This document shows positions 33,686 through 43,521 of a stretch of DNA of 57,311 nucleotides, piece after piece (position 1 is the stretch's first letter; the number at the start of each line of letters is the position of its first letter). Source of the DNA: a bacterium (GTDB lineage Bacteria > Hinthialibacterota > Hinthialibacteria > Hinthialibacterales > Hinthialibacteraceae); assembly GCA_016125385.1 (NCBI GenBank), contig WGLV01000029.1:1-57311 (forward strand). The letters run 5' to 3'. The translations under genes were made by a program, and so were the position numbers. The notes below the pieces were generated by a model. The model saw only the letters and a list, made by a program, of their open reading frames with translations. It did no database searches and had not been told where the DNA came from.

Positions 33686-36295
33686 ATGCAGAGGGTCCCG
33701 TATTGGAGAATCGCCATCGTCGTTGCAGTTCTATTGCTGTCCCTCTGGAAACTGTCGCCGACGTATCAATTCTATTCGATTGACCCCGAATTGCGCAACA
33801 TGGAGACGACGCCTGAGATTCAGGCGGTGGAAGAAGACATCCAGAAAGAGGATGGCAACGTCACCCAGTTGCAGGAAAAGCGTTCGGCGTTAAAGCGCGC
33901 CTTCCGCTCGTTACGCGATCACAGCCTGCGCCTTGGTCTCGACCTGCAGGGCGGCGTTCACATGGTCATCGAAGTCGACCTGGAAAAGTTCAAGCAGCAG
34001 CTGGTTGAACAGGGGCGCGACGAAAAAGAAATTCAGTACGCGCTTGATACCGTGCTCGACAGCGCCGCCGCCGTCATCGAAAACCGCGTCGACTCATACG
34101 GCGTGGCCGAAGCCGCCATTATCAAACAACCCCCGGCCCGTCTCGTTGTCGAAATGCCGGGTTACAGCGATCCCGAAGCGGTTGAAAAACTGATTAACGC
34201 CGAAGCGCAACTCAGTTTTCACCTCGTGCCCGACCAGAGCGAAATCGGCCGGGTGATCGCCGATATCGACGCCGCCGTTCCTGAAGATTTTCAGAGCCTG
34301 CTCGCTTCGCGCATGCCCAGCAGTTCGCTGGCGGCGGTGGCGGTGCGCTTTCCCGATAACGTCGATCTGGTCGATCAGATTCTGAACCGTCCCGAGGTTC
34401 AGCCGCTGATCCCGCGCGATCGCATGTTCCGCTGGAGCGAAGAAAAAGAACCGTCTCCACCATATTTCGACTTCACGCACAAGTTTTTGTATCTGCTCGA
34501 CAAGCGCCCCCAGGTGACCGGATCGATGCTCGATTCGGCCTGGGTGTATATCGATCCTCAAAATAACAAGCCTGAAGTCTCGCTGACCTTTAACCGCGAC
34601 GGCGCGACGCTGTTCCGCCGCACCACCGCCGATCACGTGAAAGAACACCTCGCGATTCTGATGGATGACCGGGTTTATTCCGCGCCGGTTATTCAGAATG
34701 AAATCCGCGACGGCCGCGCGGTGATCAACGGCATTGACGACATGAACGAAGCGCGTCAGATCGCCGTTGTGTTGCGCGCCGGCGCGCTGCCCGCTCCGCT
34801 GCGCGTTGAGCAGAACCGTGTCGTCGGCCCTTCGCTGGGGCGTGACTCGATTCAGCAGGGCGTCAGCGCCGGTCTGATCGGCGCCGCCGTGGTCATTGTG
34901 TTTATGGTGATTTATTACGCCTTCGCGGGCGTACTGGCGGATCTCGCCGTTATTATGAACCTGGTCATGCTGATGGCGGCCATCACCCTGTTTAACGCGA
35001 CGTTGACGCTGCCTGGTATCGCCGGTTTCATTCTGATCATTGGTATGGCGGTCGACGCGAACGTGCTGATCTACGAACGCATGCGCGAAGAATTGAAAAG
35101 CAAGCGCGCCAAGACGGTCGCGCTGGTGCTCGACAAAGCCTATGGCCGCGCCTTCATGACGATTTTCGACGCCAACCTCACCACGTTGATCACCGCGCTG
35201 GTGCTGTTCCAGTTCGGTACCGGCCCCATCAAGGGTTTCGCGGTGACGTTGTCGCTCGGTATCATCATCTCGATGTTCACCGCCATTTTCGTGACGCGCG
35301 TTGTATACGACGTCATGGCGGCTCGCGGGCTTCAGAAACTGTCGCTCGGCTCGCTTCACTTCTTTGATGGAGCGAATTTTAACTTCCTGCAGAAACCGGC
35401 GCTCTTCCTTGGAATCACCTTTACCGTCGGCGTTGCTGGTATGATTTATCTGGGGATCTTCTGGCAGGATTTCCAGGGCATCGACTTCGCCGGCGGCAGT
35501 GAAATCGTCGTCGAGTTCCAGCAGCCCACCACCGTGCAGTCGGTGCGTACCGACATGGCGACGGAAGGGATGGCCGACGCCGTCATTCAGGAAATCTACG
35601 GCGGCGAGGGCAAGCAGTATCTGATTCGCGTTCAGGAAGGCAAGATCGCCAACGCCGATGAACTGTTCGCCACGGCGCAGAAGGCTTTTACCGATAATCC
35701 CATCGAACTGCTTCAATCCGACATGGTGGGGTCGAAGGTCGGCGGCGAGTTGCTCTGGCAGGGGCTTTACTGCCTGATCTTCTCCAGCATCGGTATTCTG
35801 TTATATATCACCGCGCGATTTGAATTCCGTTTCGCGGTGGCGGCGGTGCTCGCGACCTTCCACGATCTGATGTTTACTCTGGCGATTCTCGCCTTTACCC
35901 ATACCGAGTTCAACCTGCCGATCATCGCGGCGTTGTTGACGATTCTCGGTTATTCGCTGAACGACACGATCATCGTGTTCGACCGCATCCGTGAAAATTA
36001 CACTTCCGCCATGCTCAATTTCCGCGACGTGGTGAACGAGAGCATCAACCAGACGTTGTCTCGAACCGTCATCACCTCAATGACGACGCTGTTCGTCATC
36101 ATCTGCCTGTACGTGCTGGGCGGTCCGGTGATTCACGATTTCTCGTTGACGCTGCTTGTGGGCGTCGTCGCCGGAACCTATTCCTCGATCTTCGTCGCAA
36201 GCCCGATCCTGCTGTTCATGGGGAAGGAACCCAAGACGCAGCGGCGTGAACATGCCGCGGTGGATTCCAGGGGGCTTGACTCCGCCGCTGCCTGA
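33686..36295 (+). CDS. secDF: Fused protein-export membrane protein SecDF
   Basis: An 869-residue fusion of SecD and SecF, a proton-driven helper of Sec translocation. The SecD part has LGLDLQGGVHMVIEVDLEKF, then the periplasmic P1 region, QQGVSAGLIGAAVVIVFMVI and the TM4 motif FILIIGMAVDANVLIYERMR. The SecF part starts near residue 570 with the hydrophobic helix LFLGITFTVGVAGMIYLGIF and FQGIDFAGGSEIVVEF, and ends with LLTILGYSLNDTIIVFDRIR. The N-terminal insertion between the first helix and GLDLQGG (about residues 35-75) is typical. AAAGGAG precedes ATG 33686; an upstream in-frame ATG at 33620 has no such site. A terminator follows 33 bases after the stop. Confidence 0.95.
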   Translation: MQRVPYWRIAIVVAVLLLSLWKLSPTYQFYSIDPELRNMETTPEIQAVEEDIQKEDGNVTQLQEKRSALKRAFRSLRDHSLRLGLDLQGGVHMVIEVDLEKFKQQLVEQGRDEKEIQYALDTVLDSAAAVIENRVDSYGVAEAAIIKQPPARLVVEMPGYSDPEAVEKLINAEAQLSFHLVPDQSEIGRVIADIDAAVPEDFQSLLASRMPSSSLAAVAVRFPDNVDLVDQILNRPEVQPLIPRDRMFRWSEEKEPSPPYFDFTHKFLYLLDKRPQVTGSMLDSAWVYIDPQNNKPEVSLTFNRDGATLFRRTTADHVKEHLAILMDDRVYSAPVIQNEIRDGRAVINGIDDMNEARQIAVVLRAGALPAPLRVEQNRVVGPSLGRDSIQQGVSAGLIGAAVVIVFMVIYYAFAGVLADLAVIMNLVMLMAAITLFNATLTLPGIAGFILIIGMAVDANVLIYERMREELKSKRAKTVALVLDKAYGRAFMTIFDANLTTLITALVLFQFGTGPIKGFAVTLSLGIIISMFTAIFVTRVVYDVMAARGLQKLSLGSLHFFDGANFNFLQKPALFLGITFTVGVAGMIYLGIFWQDFQGIDFAGGSEIVVEFQQPTTVQSVRTDMATEGMADAVIQEIYGGEGKQYLIRVQEGKIANADELFATAQKAFTDNPIELLQSDMVGSKVGGELLWQGLYCLIFSSIGILLYITARFEFRFAVAAVLATFHDLMFTLAILAFTHTEFNLPIIAALLTILGYSLNDTIIVFDRIRENYTSAMLNFRDVVNESINQTLSRTVITSMTTLFVIICLYVLGGPVIHDFSLTLLVGVVAGTYSSIFVASPILLFMGKEPKTQRREHAAVDSRGLDSAAA

Positions 36296-36327
36296 CCGGC
36301 GGTTTCACGGATCATCCAAATCATCTC

Positions 36328-36371
36328 AGGACGCCCGCCCCAACTCAATTTGGGGCGGGAATGTCCTTTTT
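36328..36371 (+). terminator. Intrinsic terminator after secDF
   Basis: GGAC and GTCC form the outer pairs; CCCGCCCCAA pairs with TTGGGGCGGG around a six-base loop; TTTTTGG follows. Confidence 0.85.
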
Positions 36372-36599
36372 GGCGTTTCGTTCGAAAAATCCGGGTACAA
36401 TAGGTTTTTCGCTTTTTGCGGCCGGATGGGCGATCGCCCGCCAGACGGCGCCGTCGCCCCATTCCCCAAAGCGATCCGCTGGTTTGACTCGTCTCGGTCG
36501 GGACGTTTGTTGGGGTCAAACCGTTGTAATATGGCGTAAAGCCTTATTATTGCGCCGTATTCCGCTGCTGGTTGCGAAACGCTGGAGGTTGAGTGGATC
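36372..36599. other. Intergenic region before the L,D-transpeptidase
   Basis: With the secDF terminator, this makes a gap of 304 bases before ATG 36600. A promoter for the transpeptidase-hisG-arg genes should lie here; TAATAT near 36527 may be a -10 box but no matching -35 is clear. I see nothing else. Confidence 0.4.
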
Positions 36600-37751
36600 A
36601 TGAGCCGTTCGCTCTTAATCGTATTGTTGCTGCTGCTCTTTCTGGGCGCCCTTGGCTCGGCTGGCTATATCTATTATGGCAAGCAGGTTGAGGAATCGGG
36701 CTGGAACCAGCTCTATCTCGCCGAGGGTATGCTCGAATCAGGCGACGCCAAAACGGCGATCACCACCTTGCTGCCGCTGGTTCAGAAGGGTAAGGGCTTT
36801 TCAGGCGCCGACCGCGCGCTGTACCGGCTGGCCCTGGCGTATGACGCCGAAGGCCACGAAGAGGCGCTGGAATTGTGGAACCGCCTGGCCAGCGAGTTCC
36901 CTGACAGTTCGTATTACCTTGAGGCTCGCCAGCGTCAGGCGAACGTTCTGATGAAGAACAAGGAATACGACAAGGCCGAGGCGGTCTTCAGCGAAATCTC
37001 TTCGGCCACCGATCCGGCTCTGCGTGGCGAAGCGGTCGCGGGTTTGGCGAAAATCGCTGAAAACCGCGGCGATACCCAAAAAACACGCGAGCTGTGTTAC
37101 AAGGTGCTTGAGGTCGGTGAGCCGGATAGCGCGGTCGCGTACGCCAAAGACTGGTTGACCGAACAGAACACCGCGATGATCTGGTCGCCTTCGCTGGATG
37201 AGTTTTGCGAACTGTATACCGTCCAGCGCGGCGACGTTCCCATCGCCATCGGACAGAAATACAAAACCACCGCGTGGTTTGTGCTGGAGGCCAACCATAT
37301 TCAGGGCTCTCTGCACCCCGGCCAGCGCGTCAAAGTGCCGAAAGAGCCCTTCTGGATCGTGGTCGACAAAAGCAATTGCCGCCTCAATCTGTTGACCGAG
37401 AGCGGCAAGTTTATCAAGTGGTACCCGGTCGGCATCGGAGAGCAGAGTTTCAAGACGCCCGCTGGAGAGTACACCATACTCGACAAGCTGATCGATCCGA
37501 AATGGTATAAGCCGCGCGGCGGCGTGGTACCGGCCGGCGACCCGGAAAACGCCCTCGGTCATCGCTGGATGGGCATTGGCAACAGCCTGGGCATCCACGG
37601 GACCAACGAACCCGACACCATCGGATACCGCAAAAGCGCGGGGTGCATCCGCATGTTTAACGAAGACGTGGAAGAACTGTACAAGATGGCCACGCTCGGT
37701 ACGCGCGTGACCATCGTTGAAGATAACGTGGAGCCGAGTGAACCATCATGA
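36600..37751 (+). CDS. L,D-transpeptidase with TPR and LysM-like regions
   Basis: A 383-residue envelope protein. An N-terminal transmembrane helix ([20 protein letters not shown]) anchors it. Residues 30-190 are TPR-like ([30 protein letters not shown]). A LysM-like segment follows at about 205-245 ([30 protein letters not shown]). The YkuD catalytic domain is last: [20 protein letters not shown] with His333 and Cys349 as the conserved pair. These enzymes make 3-3 crosslinks in peptidoglycan or attach proteins to it. The stop overlaps the hisG start (ATGA), an unexpected pairing of cell wall and histidine genes. Confidence 0.9.
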   Translation: MSRSLLIVLLLLLFLGALGSAGYIYYGKQVEESGWNQLYLAEGMLESGDAKTAITTLLPLVQKGKGFSGADRALYRLALAYDAEGHEEALELWNRLASEFPDSSYYLEARQRQANVLMKNKEYDKAEAVFSEISSATDPALRGEAVAGLAKIAENRGDTQKTRELCYKVLEVGEPDSAVAYAKDWLTEQNTAMIWSPSLDEFCELYTVQRGDVPIAIGQKYKTTAWFVLEANHIQGSLHPGQRVKVPKEPFWIVVDKSNCRLNLLTESGKFIKWYPVGIGEQSFKTPAGEYTILDKLIDPKWYKPRGGVVPAGDPENALGHRWMGIGNSLGIHGTNEPDTIGYRKSAGCIRMFNEDVEELYKMATLGTRVTIVEDNVEPSEPS

Positions 37752-38629
37752 GTGAAAGACGACTGCGCCTGGGCCTGCCCAAAGGGAGCCTTCAGGAATC
37801 GACCTTCGACCTGTTTCGTAAAGCGGGATATCACATTTCCGTCCGTGACCGTTCGTATTACCCCGACGTCAACGATCCCGAAATTTCAATCATTCTTCTG
37901 CGCGCGCAGGAGATGTCGCGTTACGTTGAAGACGGCGTACTCGACGCCGGCATCACCGGTCTCGACTGGGTGAGTGAAAACGAATCCGACGTAGAAAAGG
38001 TGATCACTCTCTGTTATTCCAAGTCGACCGCTCGTCCCGTCCGCTGGGTGCTGGCCGTGCCTGAAAACTCGCCCATCAACAGCGTCAAAGACCTGCAGGG
38101 CAAACGCATCGCCACTGAACTGGTCAACGCCACCAAGCGCTGGCTGGCTGAAAATGGGGTCCAGGCCGCCGTCGAGTTTTCATGGGGCGCCACCGAAGTG
38201 AAGGCTCCCGATCTGGTCGACGCTATCGTCGACGTGACTGAGACCGGCTCATCCCTGCGCGCCAACAAGCTGCGCATCGTTGAAACCCTGCTCGAGTCGC
38301 AGACCATCGTCATCGCCAACAAAACCGCGTGGCAAGACCCGTGGAAACGCGATAAACTGGAGCGCATTTCATTGCTGCTCGACGGCGCCATCAACGCGGG
38401 CGACAAGGTCGGCCTCAAGATGAATGTCAAAGACGACGACCTCAAGCAGGTGATGATGGCGCTGCCCAAGGGGCTCTCAAACCCCACCGTCTCCAACCTG
38501 TTCGAACCGGGCTGGAAGGCGTTGGAAGTCGTGGTGGAAGAGCGGATCGTACGCGAAATCATACCCCAGCTCAAAATAGCCGGCGCGTGCGGAATTATTG
38601 AATATCCTCTGAACAAAGTGATTTACTGA
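37748..38629 (+). CDS. hisG: ATP phosphoribosyltransferase, long form
   Basis: A 293-residue enzyme catalysing the first step of histidine synthesis, joining ATP and PRPP. The N-terminal catalytic part has [31 protein letters not shown] and a PRPP-binding segment near [20 protein letters not shown]. The last 75 residues ([20 protein letters not shown] and onward) are the ACT-like regulatory domain of the long form, which binds histidine and does not need HisZ. Translation is coupled to the transpeptidase by ATGA. No other his gene is in the window; arg genes follow directly. Confidence 0.95.
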   Translation: MSERRLRLGLPKGSLQESTFDLFRKAGYHISVRDRSYYPDVNDPEISIILLRAQEMSRYVEDGVLDAGITGLDWVSENESDVEKVITLCYSKSTARPVRWVLAVPENSPINSVKDLQGKRIATELVNATKRWLAENGVQAAVEFSWGATEVKAPDLVDAIVDVTETGSSLRANKLRIVETLLESQTIVIANKTAWQDPWKRDKLERISLLLDGAINAGDKVGLKMNVKDDDLKQVMMALPKGLSNPTVSNLFEPGWKALEVVVEERIVREIIPQLKIAGACGIIEYPLNKVIY

Positions 38630-38687
38630 GACGCGCCCGGCCCGAGGCCGAACTTATCTCATCCGGAAATCTGGGTGGAACATAAAA

Positions 38688-39578
38688 GTGGATCAGAATC
38701 GAGAACTCTTCAGTCAACACCTGATCGAAGCGCTCCCGTACATCCGAAAGTTTTATTCCAAGACGATCGTGATCAAGTACGGCGGCGCCGCCATGACCAA
38801 TGAAGACCTCAAACAGCAGTTCTGCCGCGATATCGTCCTGCTGGACTACGTCGGCATGCGCCCCATCGTCGTTCACGGCGGCGGGCCTCAGGTCACCTCG
38901 CTGATGAAACGACTTGGCAAGGAAACCGAGTTTATCGACGGATTGCGCGTCACCGATAAAGAAACCATCGACATCGCCGAAATGGTTCTGACTGGCATGG
39001 TCGGCAAAGAGATCGTGGCGCGCATCAATCTCGAAGGCGGCCGAGCGGTCGGCCTTTCGGGGAAAGATGGACGCCTGATTCGCGCCGAAAAAAAGATGCA
39101 CCGCCGCCCATCCGATCCCGATCATGAACTCGACATCGGTTACGTGGGTGAAGTAAAAAGCGTCGAACCGCAAATTCTGAATACGCTCGAAAAAGACGGT
39201 TTCATCCCCGTCATTTCCACCGTGGGCATGGGCGACGACGGTTGCGCCTACAATATCAACGCCGATACCGCCGCGGGCGAAATCGCTCGCGCTCTGCGCG
39301 CCGAGCGGCTGGTGCTGCTGACGGATACGCCCGGCGTCATGCGTGACCGGAACGATCCATCGAGCCTGGTTTCGTCAATGTCGGCGCGTGAAGCGCGCTC
39401 GATGATCGCCGAAGGCTCCGCCGAGGGAGGCATGATCCCCAAACTCAGCGCCTGCCTCACCGCGCTGGGCGGCGGCGTGCGCAAAGCTCACATCATCGAC
39501 GGGCGCATGCCCCATTCGGTGCTGGTTGAACTGTTCAGCGATACGGGAATCGGAACGCAAGTCTTTCCGGAACCGTAA
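38688..39578 (+). CDS. argB: N-acetylglutamate kinase
   Basis: A 296-residue amino-acid kinase that phosphorylates N-acetylglutamate in arginine synthesis. Signatures: KTIVIKYGGAAMTNEDLKQQ near residue 25, GMRPIVVHGGGPQVTSLMKR near 63, and GGMIPKLSACLTALGGGVRK near the C-terminus. An N-terminal helix (LFSQHLIEALPYIRKFYSKT) is the extension typical of hexameric, arginine-inhibited ArgB, so feedback control is likely. The start is GTG 38688; GGTGG upstream is a modest ribosome site. argD follows 23 bases after. Confidence 0.95.
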   Translation: MDQNRELFSQHLIEALPYIRKFYSKTIVIKYGGAAMTNEDLKQQFCRDIVLLDYVGMRPIVVHGGGPQVTSLMKRLGKETEFIDGLRVTDKETIDIAEMVLTGMVGKEIVARINLEGGRAVGLSGKDGRLIRAEKKMHRRPSDPDHELDIGYVGEVKSVEPQILNTLEKDGFIPVISTVGMGDDGCAYNINADTAAGEIARALRAERLVLLTDTPGVMRDRNDPSSLVSSMSAREARSMIAEGSAEGGMIPKLSACLTALGGGVRKAHIIDGRMPHSVLVELFSDTGIGTQVFPEP

Positions 39579-39601
39579 ATCATTACGTGGAGGTCTGATC
39601 C

Positions 39602-40813
39602 ATGACCACTGCTTCTCCTTCCGCCTCCGTCTCGATCGCCGGGACGGCCCAGTCCGTATTGTTAGGCAATTACGGGACGCGCGACCTGTGCCTCGTTCGG
39701 GGTGAAGGCGCGTATGTGTGGGATTCGGAAGGACGGCGGTATCTCGATCTGCTCTCCGGTCTGGGCGTAAACAATCTGGGACATTGCCACCCCAGCGTGA
39801 CCGCCGCGATCAAAAAACAGGCGGAAACGCTGCTGCACGTCAGCAACCTGTATCTGATCGAACCTCAGGTCGAACTCGCCCTCCTGTTGACGTCGCATAG
39901 CCCGTGCGGCAAGGCTTTTTTCTGCAACAGCGGCGCCGAGGCGGTTGAAGCCGCCATTAAAACCGCGCGCCGCTTCGCGCGGGAAAAACGCGGCCCCGGC
40001 CATCACAAGATCGTGACGCTCAACAATTCGTTTCATGGACGAACCATGGGCGCGCTGACCGCGACCGGCCAGACCAAGTATCACCAGGGCTTCGAGCCCC
40101 TGCTCGACGGTTTTGATTACGTCGCGATCAATGACGCCGAGGCTTTGCGCGCGGCGGTGGATGACGCGACGGCGGCGGTTCTGATCGAACCAGTGCAGGG
40201 AGAGGGCGGCGTTCATCCCTGTTCGGCTGAGTTTGTTCGTGAAGCGCGCCGCTTGTGCGACGAGCGCGGCGCTTTACTGATCTTCGATGAGGTCCAGTGT
40301 GGATTGGGCCGTTCGGGTCATCTCTTCGCGTCCGAAGAGTTCGGCGTCGAGCCTGACCTGATCGCGCTGGCCAAAAGTCTGGCGGGCGGCGTTCCGATGG
40401 GTGCGTTGCTGCTCAAAGACGAACCCGCTTCGGTTATGACGCCTGGCTCTCACGCCTCCACCTTCGGCGGAAACCCGCTGGCGGCGGCGGCTGGCGTGGC
40501 GGCGATCCGGACGATCGTGGAAGAAAACCTGCCCGCGCGCGCCAAACGGCTGGGCGAGGCGTTGCGTGAACGGCTGAGCGAGCTGCAATCCCGTCACGCC
40601 TGCATTGAAGAAGTGCGTGGGCGCGGATTGATGATCGGCGTTCAAATGACCTTCGCCGTGGCCGATCTGCTCAAAGACTTGCGCGGAAGGGGCGTCCTCG
40701 CAGGCTCGGCGGGCCCGAGCGTGTTACGCCTGCTGCCCCCGCTGATCGTGAAAGAAAACGCCCTGTTCGACGTCGTCCCCCTGCTGGATGAGCTGCTGGC
40801 GGGACGCGCCTGA
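39602..40813 (+). CDS. argD: Acetylornithine aminotransferase
   Basis: A 403-residue class III PLP aminotransferase. Signatures: VWDSEGRRYLDLLSGLGVNN near residue 38, FFCNSGAEAVEAAIKTARRF near 103, FHGRTMGALTATGQ, LIFDEVQCGLGRSGHLF near 228, and LIALAKSLAGGVPMGALLLK, where the lysine after A binds PLP. It interconverts N-acetylornithine and N-acetylglutamate semialdehyde, and family members may also serve lysine synthesis. It lies between argB and argF in the same direction with short gaps. GGAGG precedes ATG 39602. Confidence 0.93.
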   Translation: MTTASPSASVSIAGTAQSVLLGNYGTRDLCLVRGEGAYVWDSEGRRYLDLLSGLGVNNLGHCHPSVTAAIKKQAETLLHVSNLYLIEPQVELALLLTSHSPCGKAFFCNSGAEAVEAAIKTARRFAREKRGPGHHKIVTLNNSFHGRTMGALTATGQTKYHQGFEPLLDGFDYVAINDAEALRAAVDDATAAVLIEPVQGEGGVHPCSAEFVREARRLCDERGALLIFDEVQCGLGRSGHLFASEEFGVEPDLIALAKSLAGGVPMGALLLKDEPASVMTPGSHASTFGGNPLAAAAGVAAIRTIVEENLPARAKRLGEALRERLSELQSRHACIEEVRGRGLMIGVQMTFAVADLLKDLRGRGVLAGSAGPSVLRLLPPLIVKENALFDVVPLLDELLAGRA

Positions 40814-40839
40814 TTTCATCATCGCATGGAGCATGACTC

Positions 40840-41775
40840 ATGACAAAACGTGACCTGCGTACCGTGATCGACCTCAATCGCGACGAGTTGCTGACCGTTT
40901 TTCAGCTCGCCGCTGAAATGAAGGAAAACCCTCTCCAGTTCTCCAAAGCTCTCGAAGGCAAAACCATGGCGATGATCAACGAAAAACAATCGTTGCGCAC
41001 CAAGGTCACCTTCGAGGCCGGAATTCAGCAGCTGGGTGGATACGCTGTTTACCTTACGAATCAGGATATCAATCTGGGCAAGCGCGAACCGGTCAAAGAC
41101 ATCGCCCGCAACCTCTCGCGGTGGGTCGATCTGGTGGCCGCGCGCGTCTACAAGCAGGCTACGGTGATGGAGCTGGCTAAGTATTCCAGCATTCCCGTCA
41201 TCAACGCCTTGTCCGACGAAGGGCACCCCTGCCAGGCGATGGCCGACCTGTTCACCATCTGGGATTTCGTCAAAAAGCGTGAAGAACTGCGCGGCTTCAA
41301 CCTGACGTTCATCGGCGATGGAAACAACGTCTGTAACTCGTTGATATTGATCGCCGGGCTGTTGGGTTTTCATCTCACGGTGTGTACCCCTGCCGGCTAT
41401 GAACCCAACCCCACCATGACGTGGCAGGGCCGCGAGATGTCGCACGACTGGGGCGGCGCGATCACGTTCGAGCTCGATCCCGTCAAAGCGGTGGCGGGCG
41501 CGGACGCGATCTACACCGACGTCTGGACCAGCATGGGGCAGGAGGAAGAGACCGAAAAGCGGCGTGAAGTCTTCAAACCCTACCAGGTCAACGAAGCCCT
41601 GCTTGAGAAAGCGCCGAAACACGCGGTGGTCATGCATTGCCTGCCCGCGCATCGCGGCGAAGAAATCACCGACGGCGTGATGGAGTCGGAACGGTCGGTG
41701 GTGTTTGAACAGGCTGAAAACCGTCTTCACACTCAGAAGGCGTTGATGAAGTTTCTGGTTGACGCATCGAATTAA
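40840..41775 (+). CDS. argF: Ornithine carbamoyltransferase
   Basis: A 311-residue enzyme that makes citrulline from ornithine and carbamoyl phosphate. The carbamoyl-phosphate loop is SLRTKVTFEAGIQQLGG (usual STRTR replaced by SLRTK), followed by HPCQAMADLFTIWD near residue 127. The ornithine-binding loop has MHCLPAHRGEEITDG near residue 265. The SxRTK form occurs in related transcarbamylases, so a variant substrate such as an acylated ornithine cannot be excluded, but the argB-argD context and the HCLPAHR loop favour OTCase. GGAG lies before ATG 40840. Confidence 0.88.
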   Translation: MTKRDLRTVIDLNRDELLTVFQLAAEMKENPLQFSKALEGKTMAMINEKQSLRTKVTFEAGIQQLGGYAVYLTNQDINLGKREPVKDIARNLSRWVDLVAARVYKQATVMELAKYSSIPVINALSDEGHPCQAMADLFTIWDFVKKREELRGFNLTFIGDGNNVCNSLILIAGLLGFHLTVCTPAGYEPNPTMTWQGREMSHDWGGAITFELDPVKAVAGADAIYTDVWTSMGQEEETEKRREVFKPYQVNEALLEKAPKHAVVMHCLPAHRGEEITDGVMESERSVVFEQAENRLHTQKALMKFLVDASN

Positions 41776-41806
41776 AGATCAGATATACAAGATACAAAGA
41801 ATCGCT

Positions 41807-41850
41807 GAGGCGGGCCAGTTGGTCCGCCTCGTTGTTTTTGTTTGTTTTTT
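41807..41850 (+). terminator. Intrinsic terminator after argF
   Basis: GAGGCGGGCC pairs with GGTCCGCCTC (one G-U pair) around AGTT, followed by GTTGTTTTTGTTTGTTTTTT. It ends the hisG-arg transcript. Confidence 0.9.
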
Positions 41851-41877
41851 GGGGACAGGGAAAAGATAAAGAAGAAA

Positions 41878-41948
41878 AGGCGGCGCCCGGATTCGAACCG
41901 GGGATGGAGAATTTGCAGTCCTCTGCCTTACCACTTGGCTACGCCGCC
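41878..41948 (-). tRNA. tRNA-Cys (anticodon GCA)
   Basis: On the minus strand the gene starts GGCGGCGTAGCCAAGTGGTA and folds as a cloverleaf: a seven-pair acceptor stem GGCGGCG/CGCCGCC, anticodon loop ACTGCAAAT with GCA, and T arm CCCGGTTCGAATCCGGG. The discriminator base is U, the identity base of tRNA-Cys. CCA is not encoded. A U-rich tail follows, TTTTCTTC. It sits in the opposite direction between argF and hom. I see no integrase or phage genes beside it. Confidence 0.95.
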
Positions 41949-42080
41949 GTTTTTGACGAAGCCGACGCCTCAGAGAATGATAGAAGCGGCGTTCGTCCAG
42001 TCAACCGGCGGGCTGCAAACTTTGATCGGGCGCCGGCGTGATGCTTTGTGGTGAATGCCTTTCATGACGGGCGCGGCGGC

Positions 42081-42100
42081 GATATCCTAATCAGGATATC
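42081..42100. promoter_or_regulatory. Inverted repeat upstream of hom
   Basis: GATATCCT and AGGATATC form perfect 8-base arms around AATC. It lies 74 bases before the hom start codon, a suitable place for an operator of the hom-apgM-lysC genes. No known motif is matched. Confidence 0.4.
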
Positions 42101-42173
42101 AACGTGTTTTGCGTGCCGCAAAATTATCCACGCAAGGTGTTCAACGCAACTTGAACGGTTTTACGAGGCGATC

Positions 42174-43478
42174 ATGGTTTATCGGGTTGGTTTAATTGGG
42201 CTTGGAACCGTGGGTTCCGGCGCCGTGAAAACATTGATTCAAAACGCCGATCAGGTCTCGCGCCGCGCGGGGGCCGATGTCGTTCTGCAGGGCGTCGCCG
42301 ATCTCGATCTGGAATCCGATCGCGGCGTCGATCTCTCATCCGTCCCGCTGAAGACGAATAATGGTTGGGATCTCATCCAGAGCGATGATATCGACTGCGT
42401 CGTCGAACTGATCGGCGGCGAAACCATCGCGAAAGATTTCGTCAAAGGAGCGCTCGAACACGGCAAGGACGTGGTCACCGCCAATAAAGCGCTGCTGGCT
42501 TCGCACGGCGCCGAGTTGTTTCAACTCGCCGATCGTCATGGCCGCAAGATCCATTTTGAAGGCGCGGTCGGCGGTGGAATCCCCATTATTCAGTCGTTAT
42601 ACGGAGGGCTGGCGTCGTCAAAAATCCGTGAGATTCACGCCATTATCAACGGAACCAGCAACTACATCCTCACAAAAATGGATGAAGACGACCGCCCGTT
42701 TCAAACCGTGCTCAAAGAGGCGCAGGAACTGGGCTACGCCGAGCTCGACCCGACGTATGACGTTGAGGGCATCGATGCCGCGCACAAGCTCGCGCTGCTG
42801 GCGTCGATCTGTTTCGGCACCCGGGTCGATCTCAAGCAGGTGTACACTCGCGGCATCAGCGACATCACGATTGAAGACATCCATTTCGGCGCCCGGCTGG
42901 GGTACCGGCTTAAGCTGCTCGCCATCGCGAAAGACCTGAATGGCGAGATCGAAGTGCGGGTTCATCCCACCTTCGTGCCCGCCCGTCAGATTCTGGCTTC
43001 GGTGCGCGGCGTGTTTAACGCGGTCAGCATGTACGCTGAAGGACTTGGCTCCACCATGTTGTATGGGCGTGGCGCCGGCGATCTGCCCACCGGCGCGGCG
43101 GTGGTGAGCGACATCATTCAGTGCGCTCAAGACAAAACGTCGCGCCGCGCGATCGATTACTCCAACTTCTACACGCCGGTTAAAGCCGTTCGCCCCATGA
43201 GCGAGGTCGAGACGGAGTATTACCTGCGTTTTCTGGTTCAGGATAACCCCGGCGTTTTGTCGAAAATCGCGGGCATCCTCGGCGGGCGCAATATCAGCAT
43301 TCTATCGGTGCTTCAAACCGAGCCCAGTCAGAACAACCAGTGCCCGGTCGTCATCATGACCCATGAGGCGAAAGAAGGAAATCTGATGCAGGCGCTGGAA
43401 GAGATCCACGCGCTCGACGTCGTGCTCGCCGAGACCAAAGTGATCCGAATCGAAAAAATGGATACGGCGCGCGCCTGA
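42174..43478 (+). CDS. hom: Homoserine dehydrogenase
   Basis: A 434-residue NAD(P)-dependent enzyme reducing aspartate semialdehyde to homoserine. The Rossmann motif GLIGLGTVGSGAVKTL is at residues 6-21; catalytic-domain signatures are EGAVGGGIPIIQSLYGGLAS, IINGTSNYILTKM and ELGYAELDPTYDVEGIDAAH. The final 80 residues are an ACT domain (NPGVLSKIAGILGGRNISIL), consistent with threonine feedback. I use ATG 42174 with GAGG upstream; an earlier in-frame GTG at 42048 would add 42 residues that do not resemble the family. An inverted repeat lies in its leader. It begins a group with the ApgM-like gene and lysC. Confidence 0.95.
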   Translation: MVYRVGLIGLGTVGSGAVKTLIQNADQVSRRAGADVVLQGVADLDLESDRGVDLSSVPLKTNNGWDLIQSDDIDCVVELIGGETIAKDFVKGALEHGKDVVTANKALLASHGAELFQLADRHGRKIHFEGAVGGGIPIIQSLYGGLASSKIREIHAIINGTSNYILTKMDEDDRPFQTVLKEAQELGYAELDPTYDVEGIDAAHKLALLASICFGTRVDLKQVYTRGISDITIEDIHFGARLGYRLKLLAIAKDLNGEIEVRVHPTFVPARQILASVRGVFNAVSMYAEGLGSTMLYGRGAGDLPTGAAVVSDIIQCAQDKTSRRAIDYSNFYTPVKAVRPMSEVETEYYLRFLVQDNPGVLSKIAGILGGRNISILSVLQTEPSQNNQCPVVIMTHEAKEGNLMQALEEIHALDVVLAETKVIRIEKMDTARA

Positions 43479-43521
43479 GCGCGGGTTCGTAAATACAAAG
43501 AAATCCAAGGCGAATCGATTG

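Noticed and set aside
34094-35716. 540-codon open frame opposite secDF
   Set aside because: It is a GC-rich antisense shadow of a well supported gene.
41878-41948. tRNA-Cys as an integration site
   Set aside because: The flanks are normal arg and hom genes; no integrase or repeated tRNA end was seen.
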